Source: Swaminathania salitolerans (GTDB lineage Bacteria > Pseudomonadota > Alphaproteobacteria > Acetobacterales > Acetobacteraceae). Taken from it: DNA of 64,000 nt. How positions within the stretch are numbered: position 1 is the first letter of the stretch; each line of letters opens with the position of its first letter. Under the pieces are notes generated by a model, which saw only the letters and a program-made list of their open reading frames with translations, ran no database searches and was not told the DNA's origin. This document shows positions 1 to 7,612 of this stretch, piece by piece. Location of the stretch: NCBI RefSeq assembly GCF_025994315.1, contig NZ_BAQE01000030.1. One strand, written 5' to 3'. A program made the translations under genes and the position numbers.

Positions 1-1105
1 GCAACTGACCGCCATTGGCATGAGGGTTGTCGCTCATGCGCAGATCGCCCCGGGGAGCGAGCGCTGCAATCTCCTCGAACAGGCGCCCCTTCTCGTCGAA
101 AAGCGTCTCCGGCGCGTAGCTGCGCAGCCAGTGCTCGAGGATCTCGAGGTGACCCGGCTTGTCGAGATCCGTAAGCGGAACCTGATGGCTCCTCCAGTAT
201 CCCTCGCAGCGCTTGCCATCCACCTCTTTGGGTCCGGTCCATCCCTTGGGCGTGCGCAGGACGATCATCGGCCAGACGGGGCGCGCGGTTTCTCCCCCCT
301 CGCGGGCGTCCCTGCGGATCTGCGCGATGCGGTCGAAGCAGTGATCCATCGCGCTGGCCATTGCCTGATGGACCTCGTCCGGCACATCTCCGGCAACGAT
401 GACAGGTTCGTAGCCATAGCCGCGAAACAGGGCTGTCAGTTCCTCGTCAGGGATGCGCGCAAGGATAGTGGGGTTCGCGATCTTGTAGCCGTTGAGATGG
501 AGGATCGGCAGCACGGCGCCATCGTATCGGGGGTCGAGAAACTTGTTGCTGTGCCATGAGGTGGCGAGCGGCCCTGTCTCGGCCTCGCCATCGCCCACGA
601 CGCACGCCACGACGAGATCGGGATTGTCGAGCACGGCGCCGAATGCGTGGGAAAGGGAATAGCCGAGCTCTCCTCCTTCATGGATCGATCCGGGTGTCGT
701 GGCCGCCGCATGGCTCGGAATACCGCCGGGGAAGGAGAACTGCTTGACCAGACGGCCGAGCCCTTCGAGATCCTGAGAGACCTCAGGGAAATAGGAGCTG
801 TAGGTTCCCTCGAGATAGGTCGCAGCGACGACCCCGGGTGCGCCATGGCCGGGCCCTGCGATGAACAGAACGCGCGACTCTTTCTCTTTTATGATCCGGT
901 TGAGATGGAGATAGACGAATGTCAGGCCCGGCGTGGTGCCGAAATGACCGAGGAGCCGGGGCTTGACGTGCTCGCGGCGCAAGGGCTCGCGCAGCAGCGG
1001 GTTATCGAGAAGATAGATCTGTGCGACCGAGAGGTAGTTGGCGGCGCGCCACCATCGGTCGAACAAGGTGAGCTGGGTCGGAGAGAGAGGAGCGCTTTCC
1101 TTCAT
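1..1105 (-). CDS. xfp: Phosphoketolase (N-terminal part, cut by window edge)
   Basis: Thiamine diphosphate enzyme that phosphorolyses xylulose 5-phosphate (and/or fructose 6-phosphate) to acetyl phosphate plus glyceraldehyde 3-phosphate (or erythrose 4-phosphate). The first 368 codons are visible; the C-terminus lies beyond position 1. Seen: the N-terminal WWRAANYL segment (residues 18-25), HFGTTPG (54-60), GPGHGAP (84-90) and the cofactor-binding GDGEAETGP (171-179), all family hallmarks. The start ATG (1105-1103) overlaps the stop of the upstream acetate kinase gene in an ATGA junction, so the two are translationally coupled. Acetate kinase would use the acetyl phosphate made here to form ATP and acetate. 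Substrate preference (X5P only or dual) cannot be read from this part. Confidence 0.95.
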   Translation of the reverse strand, partial: MKESAPLSPTQLTLFDRWWRAANYLSVAQIYLLDNPLLREPLRREHVKPRLLGHFGTTPGLTFVYLHLNRIIKEKESRVLFIAGPGHGAPGVVAATYLEGTYSSYFPEVSQDLEGLGRLVKQFSFPGGIPSHAAATTPGSIHEGGELGYSLSHAFGAVLDNPDLVVACVVGDGEAETGPLATSWHSNKFLDPRYDGAVLPILHLNGYKIANPTILARIPDEELTALFRGYGYEPVIVAGDVPDEVHQAMASAMDHCFDRIAQIRRDAREGGETARPVWPMIVLRTPKGWTGPKEVDGKRCEGYWRSHQVPLTDLDKPGHLEILEHWLRSYAPETLFDEKGRLFEEIAALAPRGDLRMSDNPHANGGQL

Positions 1106-2304
1106 GAATCGTCGATCCTTTCCAGTATGGACTGCGTATGACGGAAGATCGTCGTCTCTTCATCCGCAGCGATGATGAGCACCTGAACCGATGCTGAACC
1201 AGTCCCGATGACCGTCTCTCCCGCAGCATTCGCGGCATCGCAGATCTGCACGCCGAGCCATTCCAGCCTCTTGCAGACGTCGCGACGGAAGATGGAATCG
1301 TGCTGTCCGATCCCACCCGTGAAGACCAGGGCATCGATACCGCCCATCTGCGCGATCAGACCGCCCGCCTGCTGCACGAAACGCTCGACGAACATGTCGA
1401 GTGCCAGACGCGTTTGCGGATCGGACATATGCTCGCGCAGGACGCGCATGTCATTCGACCGCCCCGATACACCCAGGAGCCCGGAGCGATAGTACAGCGT
1501 GTCCTGAACCTCTTTCGGGGAGAGATTCCTCTGCTGGAGAAGATAGAGAATAGCACCGGGATCGATTGCACCGCATCGCGTGCCCATCATGAGCCCGTCG
1601 AGAACGGTCAGACCCATCGTGGTGCCGACGCTCAGCCCTTCATGCATGGCGCACAGACTCGCGCCATTGCCGATATGCGCGACCAGCACCTTCTTACGGG
1701 CGAGTTCGGGGAAACGGGCCGCCAGATCCTGCGCAATGAAATCGTAGGAGAGCCCGTGGAACCCGTAGACGCGCGCGCCACCGTCGATCAGCGAGGCAGG
1801 CAGAGGCAGCCGGGTCCGTATTTCGGGAATGGTATGGTGATAGGAGGTATCGAAACAGGCGACCTGCACCAGATCGGGCTTGTCCTGCAAAATGCGGCGC
1901 ATGGGCGCGATCGAGGGCGGCTGATGCAGCGGCGCGAGCGGAATCAGGGCGTCGAGCTCCGCCAGAGCCGTCTGGTCGATCCGTGACGGGCCGGTAAAAT
2001 ACGCACCGCCATGAACGACGCGATGACCTACGGCCGAGAGCTTGCCTCCAGCTACGGACGTTTCGACATGGTTCAGGATATGCCCGATCATCTCGCCGCG
2101 CAGCGCCCCTTCGGGCCCGGTTTCAGGAAACTCACGCCGCTCGGTCGTGCCGCTTGCATCGCGTGTCGAGAGCAGGGCGCCGCCGGGCCTGAACTCGGCC
2201 ATACCGGACATCAGCCTCTCGCCGCGGCTCTCATGGCCGAACAGGGCAAACTTGATGCTCGAAGAGCCGGAATTGAGTGTGAGAATGGTCCTGGGCTGAG
2301 ACAC
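1102..2304 (-). CDS. ackA: Acetate kinase
   Basis: Cytosolic enzyme (400 residues, full family length) converting acetyl phosphate and ADP to acetate and ATP. Seen: the N-terminal phosphate-binding NSGSSSIKF (residues 11-19), a HRVVHGG segment, the GAIDPGA segment and a late FTGGIG motif, all typical of the acetokinase family of the ASKHA fold. The start is a GTG (2304-2302) with a GAGGA ribosome site about six bases upstream. It is the first gene of an operon with phosphoketolase and overlaps it by four bases. The pair forms the classical phosphoketolase route from pentose phosphates to acetate. No phosphotransacetylase gene is present nearby. Confidence 0.96.
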   Translation of the reverse strand: MSQPRTILTLNSGSSSIKFALFGHESRGERLMSGMAEFRPGGALLSTRDASGTTERREFPETGPEGALRGEMIGHILNHVETSVAGGKLSAVGHRVVHGGAYFTGPSRIDQTALAELDALIPLAPLHQPPSIAPMRRILQDKPDLVQVACFDTSYHHTIPEIRTRLPLPASLIDGGARVYGFHGLSYDFIAQDLAARFPELARKKVLVAHIGNGASLCAMHEGLSVGTTMGLTVLDGLMMGTRCGAIDPGAILYLLQQRNLSPKEVQDTLYYRSGLLGVSGRSNDMRVLREHMSDPQTRLALDMFVERFVQQAGGLIAQMGGIDALVFTGGIGQHDSIFRRDVCKRLEWLGVQICDAANAAGETVIGTGSASVQVLIIAADEETTIFRHTQSILERIDDS

Positions 2305-2327
2305 GGTTCGTCCTCGTCATGGAAGCC

Positions 2328-2345
2328 GCGGATGTCTTCATCCGC
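2328..2345 (-). promoter_or_regulatory. Short hairpin in ackA leader
   Basis: GCGGATG and CATCCGC form a perfect 7-bp stem around a TCTT loop, just upstream of the ackA ribosome site. It is followed upstream by an A/T-rich tract (about 2370-2460) that probably holds the promoter. The hairpin could affect translation or mRNA stability, but no known regulatory RNA class is recognised. Confidence 0.35.
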
Positions 2346-2780
2346 CTTTTCAACTGCATCCTTAACCGAGGGTTTTTTTACGGAAATCCGCAAAGACGCG
2401 ACAAAAAATGACGTCCCGAAAATAAAACAAACAAAAACAAGGTTCTAACGGAAAATATCACATTGCCGAACACCCGTTCGTGAAGAAACCGGCAATATGG
2501 AAGACAGAGTTCGGGAACAAAACGCCCGATGACTCGCGGCGTCCCGAGCGCGGCCGTCTGCCATCCCCGCCACCCCGGCCCCGGGCGTCCTCTGCTGGGC
2601 ATCTGATCCGCGGCATTTTCCGCGATGTATTCATCCCGAGACTACTCACCGCGGGGGACAACCGGAACGTCTGGCGCCGGGTTGCCGGAAGACGAGGGAT
2701 CGGAGCCCGTATTCCCGAACTCCGCCCTCCCCCCGGTAGGCGCTTTCCGGAAGAGCGAGGCGACGCTGGAGCCTTTTTTC

Positions 2781-2972
2781 TCAATCTGCCTCGTATCCTC
2801 GGGCGATGAAGATATTTACGCCAGTTTCGGGTCGGGCATAATCGATGAGAGCGCCAATCCTGTTCCTGAACCAGTCACCGGTGCGTCCTGCGGCACGGCG
2901 GAGATGGGCCTTGCGTTTTGAAAAAGCCATCTCGATCGGATCGAAGTCCGGACTGCAGCGCGACAGGCACAC
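2781..2972 (-). pseudogene. IS630-family transposase remnant (C-terminal end)
   Basis: The minus-strand frame reads SPDFDPIEMAF, then a K/R-rich AHLRR stretch, and ends FIARGYEAD. This is the usual end of IS630/Tc1-type DDE transposases: the SPDxNPIE box holding the last catalytic Glu, followed by a C-terminal AAGY segment. Only about 60 codons remain and everything upstream of the box is missing, so it cannot be active. Confidence 0.7.
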
Positions 2973-3045
2973 TCATCGATCACGTCACGACCGAAGACTG
3001 CGCCATCTTCTTCAGCGCCGCAGGATACGAGCCGGATCGAGGCAA
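2969..3045 (+). pseudogene. Second IS630-family transposase tail, opposite strand
   Basis: The plus-strand frame reads TTEDCAIFFSAAGYEPD, matching the last 20 or so residues of IS630-family transposases (typically a TPxEC..YF.AAGYE pattern). It abuts the minus-strand remnant at about 2970, with the two tails pointing away from each other. This suggests two copies, or a rearranged one, fused and decayed. Confidence 0.6.
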
Positions 3046-3158
3046 AAACGCTCCAGCAGCGCGCGATCGTCTCCGCCGGGGCGCCTGTCGGATTCTCGAC
3101 CGGATCGCGCGTCAGACGGTTTTGCCGGACCCTCTACAGAAAGCCCGGCCCGATCCGC

Positions 3159-4469
3159 TCAGCGCGTGCCGCGCGCCCGTGCGGGGCGATTGCCGGGACG
3201 ACGTCCCTGTCCGTCGCGCGGCGCCGATGACGGGCGTCCGTTTCCGCCCTGGCCGCCACGGTTCTGATGACCGCCACGCCCGCGACCGCCTCCACCGAGC
3301 ACCGGCGGACGCATCGTCGAATTCTGCGCGGCCTCGGAATGATAGGGATGATCGCTGACGACGGGGATCGTCTTGCCGATCAGCTTCTCGATATCTTTCA
3401 GCCAGGCTCTCTGCTCGGCATCGCAAAGAGAAACCGCCCAGCCGTCGCGACCTGCCCTTGCCGTACGACCGATGCGGTGGACATAGCTCTCGGCCACATT
3501 CGGCAGGTCGTAATTGAAGACGTGGCTGACATCGTCGACATCGATTCCGCGCGCCGCGATATCGGTGGCCACCAGCACCTTGACCGATCCATCACGGAAA
3601 CCGGCCATGGCGCGCTCGCGTGCGCCCTGCGACTTGTTCCCATGAATGGCTTCGGCACGGATGCCCTGCGCGTTGAGGAAGTCCGAGACCTTGTTCGCCT
3701 CATGCTTCATCAGGGTGAATACGACCGCGCGCTGAACCTTGGGGTTCTGGGCGAGAAGAAGGATCGCCGAACGCTTGTCTTCCGAATTGACGAACATGAC
3801 ACCCTGCCGGATGCGATCGACCGTCGATGAGGGCGGAGTCACCTCGACCTTCGCCGGATCGTGCAGGAGCGAATGGGCAAGCTCCTCGATCGCCTTGGGC
3901 ATGGTCGCGGAGAAAAGAACGGTCTGACGGTTCTTGGGCAGAAGAGCCACGATGCGCTTGATGTCACGCACGAACCCCATATCGAGCATCCGGTCCGCCT
4001 CGTCGAGCACGAGCACCTCGAGATCATGCAGATCGATATGCCCCTGCCCGATGAGATCGAGCAAACGCCCCGGGGCAGCCGTGAGCACATCGACGCCACG
4101 GCGCATCGCCTCGACCTGACGGCCCTGACCGACTCCGCCGAAGATCACCGCATGACGAAGCTTCATGTGCCGGGCATAGGACTTGAAGCTGTCGTCGATC
4201 TGGGCTGCGAGCTCACGTGTGGGAGCGAGCACCAGAACCCGGGCGGATTTCGGCGTGAGGGGACGCGGATGGGTGAGGAGACGATGAAGGGCCGGAAGGG
4301 CGAAAGCCGCTGTCTTGCCCGTGCCTGTCTGGGCAAGCCCGAGAAGGTCGCGCCCCTGCAGGAGATAGGGTATCGCACCGGCCTGGATCGGCGTCGGGGT
4401 CGTATAGCCCTCTTCCGTCAGGGCCCGCTGGATGGGCATGGCGAGCTGAAGATCGGCAAAACTGGTCAC
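3159..4469 (-). CDS. DEAD-box ATP-dependent RNA helicase (RhlE/CsdA-like)
   Basis: RNA helicase (436 residues) probably acting in RNA remodelling, ribosome assembly or mRNA decay. All core motifs are present: Q motif (PTPIQ, 25-29), Walker A AQTGTGKT (46-53), PTRELA, DEAD (155-158), SAT (186-188), ARGID and HRIGRTARAGR (330-340). The tail after about residue 390 is rich in Gly, Arg, Asn and Gln (RGRGGHQNRGG), an RNA-binding RGG-like extension typical of RhlE-type proteins. The start is GTG (4469-4467) with GGAG about nine bases upstream. Motif Ib reads APGR instead of TPGR, a mild variation. It is transcribed alone. Confidence 0.93.
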   Translation of the reverse strand: MTSFADLQLAMPIQRALTEEGYTTPTPIQAGAIPYLLQGRDLLGLAQTGTGKTAAFALPALHRLLTHPRPLTPKSARVLVLAPTRELAAQIDDSFKSYARHMKLRHAVIFGGVGQGRQVEAMRRGVDVLTAAPGRLLDLIGQGHIDLHDLEVLVLDEADRMLDMGFVRDIKRIVALLPKNRQTVLFSATMPKAIEELAHSLLHDPAKVEVTPPSSTVDRIRQGVMFVNSEDKRSAILLLAQNPKVQRAVVFTLMKHEANKVSDFLNAQGIRAEAIHGNKSQGARERAMAGFRDGSVKVLVATDIAARGIDVDDVSHVFNYDLPNVAESYVHRIGRTARAGRDGWAVSLCDAEQRAWLKDIEKLIGKTIPVVSDHPYHSEAAQNSTMRPPVLGGGGRGRGGHQNRGGQGGNGRPSSAPRDGQGRRPGNRPARARGTR

Positions 4470-4830
4470 TCAGGGCGACTCCGTGAATAGGGCCATGCGT
4501 GCATCTGCAGGCCCAAAGGATGACGCCTCTTGTCCCGGACGTCGGAAGGGTGGAAAACGATCCGGAATCGAGAACCGAGACGAAACCCGCGCCGTCACGC
4601 AGGGCGTGACGTCAGGACCGACAGACTGAAACTGGACCGGAATCGCCCCTGTATAAGGAGACAGTCACTGCGATGCAAGCCATGCTGAATGCATCGCTCC
4701 GCAGGGGGCCGTCTCGAGCGCGCCGTTTCGGGTCAGGCAGGCATGCCGGGGTGAGACCGTGCGGGTGGAGCGGTTCGGCTGGACCGGTCGGCCGGGCTCG
4801 TCTTGCCCGGCCTGTTTAACCCGCGCTGTC
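4470..4830. other. Intergenic region, no clear gene
   Basis: 361 bases between the helicase and nitroreductase genes. It contains the helicase promoter region (unassigned) and the terminator at 4790-4812. A 27-codon frame beginning near 4673 has an AAGGAG about 13 bases upstream but no recognisable product. I do not call it a gene. Confidence 0.5.
4790..4812 (-). terminator. Terminator hairpin after the nitroreductase gene
   Basis: GGCCGGGC and GCCCGGCC form a perfect 8-bp GC stem with a 7-base loop, 18 bases beyond the stop at 4831. The flanking bases on the minus strand lack a long U-run, so termination strength is uncertain. Confidence 0.5.
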
Positions 4831-5439
4831 TCAGGCGAAACGGTTATGGATGATGGTCTCGTCGAGCGGCAGGTGTCCGCCATGGGGCGGATATTCGCCC
4901 GTCTGCTTGCCGATCGCCACGAACATGACGACCTCATGATCGGGTGGCAGGTTGATCAGCTTCCCCACCGCCTCGAAATCGAATCCGTCCATGGGGCATG
5001 ACTGATACCCATGCGCCGCTGCGGCGAGCATCAGCGCATAGGCAGCGATACCGCAGGAGCGGATACCTTCGTCGCGTTGCAGCTGCTCCCTGCCCTCATA
5101 GAAGCTGTGGATCATGCTTTCATAGGTCTCGCGCATCTTCGCGGGCGCCTCGGCCCAGTACCGGCCAGGATTCTTTTTCCATGCCTTGAAATCGGCACAC
5201 AGAACGATGAGGGCGCTGGCTTCCTCGACCTGCGGCTGATTCCATGCCTGGGCGCGGATCTCCTTGCGCAGGGCAGGATCGCTGACGACCACGAAACGCC
5301 AGTGCTGGATGTTGAACGCCGTTGGCGCGTGACGTCCGGCATCGAGTATGGCGCGGAGCTCGTGCCCGGGAATGGTGACGGACGGATCGAAACGCTTGGC
5401 TGAACGGCGTTCGGCAATAGCGGTCAGAATATCGGTCAT
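4831..5439 (-). CDS. Nitroreductase family protein
   Basis: Flavin (FMN) dependent NAD(P)H oxidoreductase of the nitroreductase fold, 202 residues. Seen: the N-terminal ERRSAKRFD segment that binds the FMN phosphate, HAPTAFNIQHWRF (APT/S..N.Q.WRF box), and a C-terminal GKQTGEYPP segment. The ATG at 5439 is chosen because AGGTAAAGGAACC precedes it closely; a longer frame to 5610 has no such site and adds a low-complexity tail. The physiological substrate cannot be deduced; homologues reduce quinones, nitroaromatics or act in redox homeostasis. It stands alone, followed by a terminator hairpin. Confidence 0.9.
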   Translation of the reverse strand: MTDILTAIAERRSAKRFDPSVTIPGHELRAILDAGRHAPTAFNIQHWRFVVVSDPALRKEIRAQAWNQPQVEEASALIVLCADFKAWKKNPGRYWAEAPAKMRETYESMIHSFYEGREQLQRDEGIRSCGIAAYALMLAAAAHGYQSCPMDGFDFEAVGKLINLPPDHEVVMFVAIGKQTGEYPPHGGHLPLDETIIHNRFA

Positions 5440-5539
5440 GATGGTTCCTTTACCTCGGGGGGCGTGAAATCCCGTCGGCTCTTGCGGCGTAGGCCGGGAT
5501 CGAACCATGGCTTCGCAGGGCTGTAAAGCTTGTTTCGAT

Positions 5540-6175
5540 CTATCTCGTACGACCTGCACGCCCCTGCTCCGCCGTCGTCTTGCGTCTGAGGAGAAACAGG
5601 GCCTGCTCACCGAAGAGATTGGCTAGGCGGATGGAACGCCGCCAGGGCGCACGATCTCCCGCCTCATCCACGGCGAGCCAGCGTTCGATGACATATCCCT
5701 CTTCCTCGCACAGGGCGAGGAAATCCCGGATCGTGCAAGGATGGATATTGGGCGTCTCGTACCATGGCGTGTGCCAGACCGTATTCATCGGCATGCGACC
5801 GCTGAGCAGGATCTGAAGGCGCAAACGCCAATGCCCGAAATTCGGGAAGGAAACGATCGCATGGCGTCCGATACGCAGCATCTGGCGGAGCACCTCGCGC
5901 GGCTTCTCGACGGCCTGGAGGGTTCTCTGGAGCACCACATAGTCGAACGCGTCGTCCGGGTAATGGACGAGATCCTGATCGGCATCGCCATGCATGACAG
6001 GCAGGCCGTGCGCCACGGCATGAGTGACCTCGCGCATATCGATCTCGATCCCGCGCGCATCGCATTGCCGGGTGCGGAAGAGATGCCCGATAAGCGTCCC
6101 GTCACCGCTCCCGATATCGAGAACGCGGGTGCCCGGGGCGATCATCTCGGCGATCAGTCTCTGATCAAGGCGCAT
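5540..6175 (-). CDS. metW: Methionine biosynthesis protein MetW
   Basis: Class I SAM-dependent methyltransferase fold protein of the MetW family (211 residues), always found next to homoserine O-acetyltransferase in Proteobacteria. Seen: the SAM-binding VLDIGSGDGTLIGHL near residues 19-33, EID at the next strand, and the family-typical SFPNFGHWRLRLQ and TPWYETPNIH segments. Its ATG (6175) lies inside the end of metX, giving an 11-base overlap, so metX and metW are translated together. MetW is reported to support MetX activity; the precise role is not visible in sequence. Confidence 0.93.
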   Translation of the reverse strand: MRLDQRLIAEMIAPGTRVLDIGSGDGTLIGHLFRTRQCDARGIEIDMREVTHAVAHGLPVMHGDADQDLVHYPDDAFDYVVLQRTLQAVEKPREVLRQMLRIGRHAIVSFPNFGHWRLRLQILLSGRMPMNTVWHTPWYETPNIHPCTIRDFLALCEEEGYVIERWLAVDEAGDRAPWRRSIRLANLFGEQALFLLRRKTTAEQGRAGRTR

Positions 6176-7439
6176 GGGACAATCCGGGTCTGAGGGTGGC
6201 AGAGGCACCGGCATGCTCGGAAACCCCCGCGATGAACCCCCGCATCGTGCGCTCGAGATCGGGTTCATCGAGGAGAAAGGCGTCATGCCCCCGGTCGCTC
6301 TCGATCTCGACAAAGGACACATTGACCCCGGCCCGGTTCAGCGCGCGGGCGAGAAGACGCGATTGCGAGGTGGGAAAAAGCCAGTCGGACGTAAAGGAGA
6401 TGATACAGAAACGGGTTTCGCAATCGCGGAACGGCGCGGAAAGATCGCCATCATAATCGGCACTCAGATCGAACCAGTCGAGCGCGCGGCTGATCGTCAG
6501 ATAGGCATTCGCATCGAAACGCCGGACGAAGCTTGACCCCTGATGACGCAGATAGCTCTCCACCTCGAAGATCTCGCCGAAAAAGGAGCAGGCAGGTGCC
6601 CTTCCTCCCTGGGCAGGGGCAGGGTCGCGGCGGGTGCGTCGCCCGAACTTCTGGTTGAGCGCCTCTTCGGAGAGATAGGTGATATGCGCCATCATGCGGG
6701 CAACGGCGAGGCCCATGGCCGGAACGGTTCCATGCTCCCAGTACCGGCCGCCATGCCAGTCGGGATCGCCGCATATCGCCTGTCGGCTGACCTCGTTGAA
6801 GGCGATGTTCTGCGCCGAGTGAAAAGGCGCTGTCGCAATGGGCATTGCTGCCGTCACGCGCTCGGGAAAGCTCGCGACCCACTGAAGGACCTGCATCCCG
6901 CCCATCGATCCGCCGATAGCGGCGAAGAGACGCGCAATCCCCAGATGATCGAGCAGGCGCGCCTGGGCGCGGACCATGTCCTTGATGGTCACGGGAGGAA
7001 AATCCGTTCCCCAGGGTTCGCCGTTCTCGCGTAATGTGCGCGGGCCGGACGACCCCATACATCCTCCAAGCACATTGACGCAGAGGACGTAATACCGCTC
7101 GGTATCGATCGCACGGCCGGGACCGACGAGACGTTCCCACCATCCCGGCTTTCCGGTGACCGGATGCGTTTCGGCCACGAACTGATCGCCCGTCAGGGCG
7201 TGACAGACCAGGATGACGTTGTCGCGCTGCGGCGAGAGCGTCCCGTAGGCGCAATAGGCAATGTCGAGCGGTGCGACGAGGGCTCCGCATTCGAGCATCA
7301 GGCCTTCTGCGAGACTGACGCGAAACGAGGTCGGGCTTTCCCGGATCTCCTCGCTCGCCGGTCGGTCGGATCTGGTCGTCACGTCTATCCCATATGTCCT
7401 GATCGGGCGCCGAAGGGCCTCCGATCCGTGGCGTTTCAT
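6165..7439 (-). CDS. metX: Homoserine O-acetyltransferase
   Basis: First committed step of methionine synthesis: acetyl-CoA plus L-homoserine gives O-acetyl-L-homoserine. Alpha/beta-hydrolase fold, 424 residues from the ATG at 7439. Seen: NVLGGCMGSSGP oxyanion region, the nucleophile elbow GGSMGGMQ, a late Asp in SDWLFPTSQSR and the catalytic His in DRGHDAFL. Upstream in-frame codons continue to 7778 but encode low-complexity sequence across the AT-rich intergenic region, so I reject the longer form. The ribosome site is weak and a start slightly downstream is possible. Operon with metW. The leader holds a hairpin followed by a T-run (7539-7578) that may be an attenuator. Confidence 0.92.
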   Translation of the reverse strand: MKRHGSEALRRPIRTYGIDVTTRSDRPASEEIRESPTSFRVSLAEGLMLECGALVAPLDIAYCAYGTLSPQRDNVILVCHALTGDQFVAETHPVTGKPGWWERLVGPGRAIDTERYYVLCVNVLGGCMGSSGPRTLRENGEPWGTDFPPVTIKDMVRAQARLLDHLGIARLFAAIGGSMGGMQVLQWVASFPERVTAAMPIATAPFHSAQNIAFNEVSRQAICGDPDWHGGRYWEHGTVPAMGLAVARMMAHITYLSEEALNQKFGRRTRRDPAPAQGGRAPACSFFGEIFEVESYLRHQGSSFVRRFDANAYLTISRALDWFDLSADYDGDLSAPFRDCETRFCIISFTSDWLFPTSQSRLLARALNRAGVNVSFVEIESDRGHDAFLLDEPDLERTMRGFIAGVSEHAGASATLRPGLSHAP

Positions 7440-7477
7440 GTCATTCGGGCGAGAGATATGCCAGTTCGGACCTGACA

Positions 7478-7489
7478 GGGCAATTGCCC
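7478..7489. promoter_or_regulatory. 12-bp perfect palindrome in metX leader
   Basis: GGGCAATTGCCC is a perfect palindrome about 40 bases upstream of the metX ATG. It could be an operator or a small hairpin between the T-run hairpin and the start codon. No known factor is assigned. Confidence 0.35.
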
Positions 7490-7534
7490 CCACCCTCTGC
7501 GGCCCCGCAAACTGACCGGCGCGACTCAAAGAAG

Positions 7535-7578
7535 AAAAAACGATCACGAATTCTCTTGTTATCAAGAATTCGATCGTT
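7535..7578 (-). terminator. Terminator-like hairpin in the metX leader
   Basis: Read on the minus strand, the arms AACGATCGAATTCT and AGAATTCGTGATCGTT pair over 14 bp with a 2-base bulge around a 10-base loop, followed directly by six T. This is an intrinsic-terminator shape. There is no gene upstream on that strand, because the neighbour at 7613 is divergent. The hairpin may therefore be an attenuator of metX or a block to antisense transcription. On the plus strand the same DNA lies in the leader of the large glycosyltransferase and could be an operator. Confidence 0.55.
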
Positions 7579-7612
7579 AATATTTGATTAAAGCACCACA
7601 TGGAGCGCCGAT

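Larger units (their letters stand above)
2305..3158. other. Intergenic region with no intact gene
   Basis: This 850-base stretch separates ackA from the helicase gene. It holds the ackA leader and an A/T-rich tract near 2370-2460. From about 2780 to 3045 it holds two decayed transposase tails in opposite orientation (listed separately). Other reading frames here show no family I recognise. Confidence 0.7.

Noticed and set aside
4673..4756. Possible 27-codon gene with an upstream AAGGAG
   Set aside because: The spacing is too long, the peptide is Arg-rich without features, and there is no supporting context.
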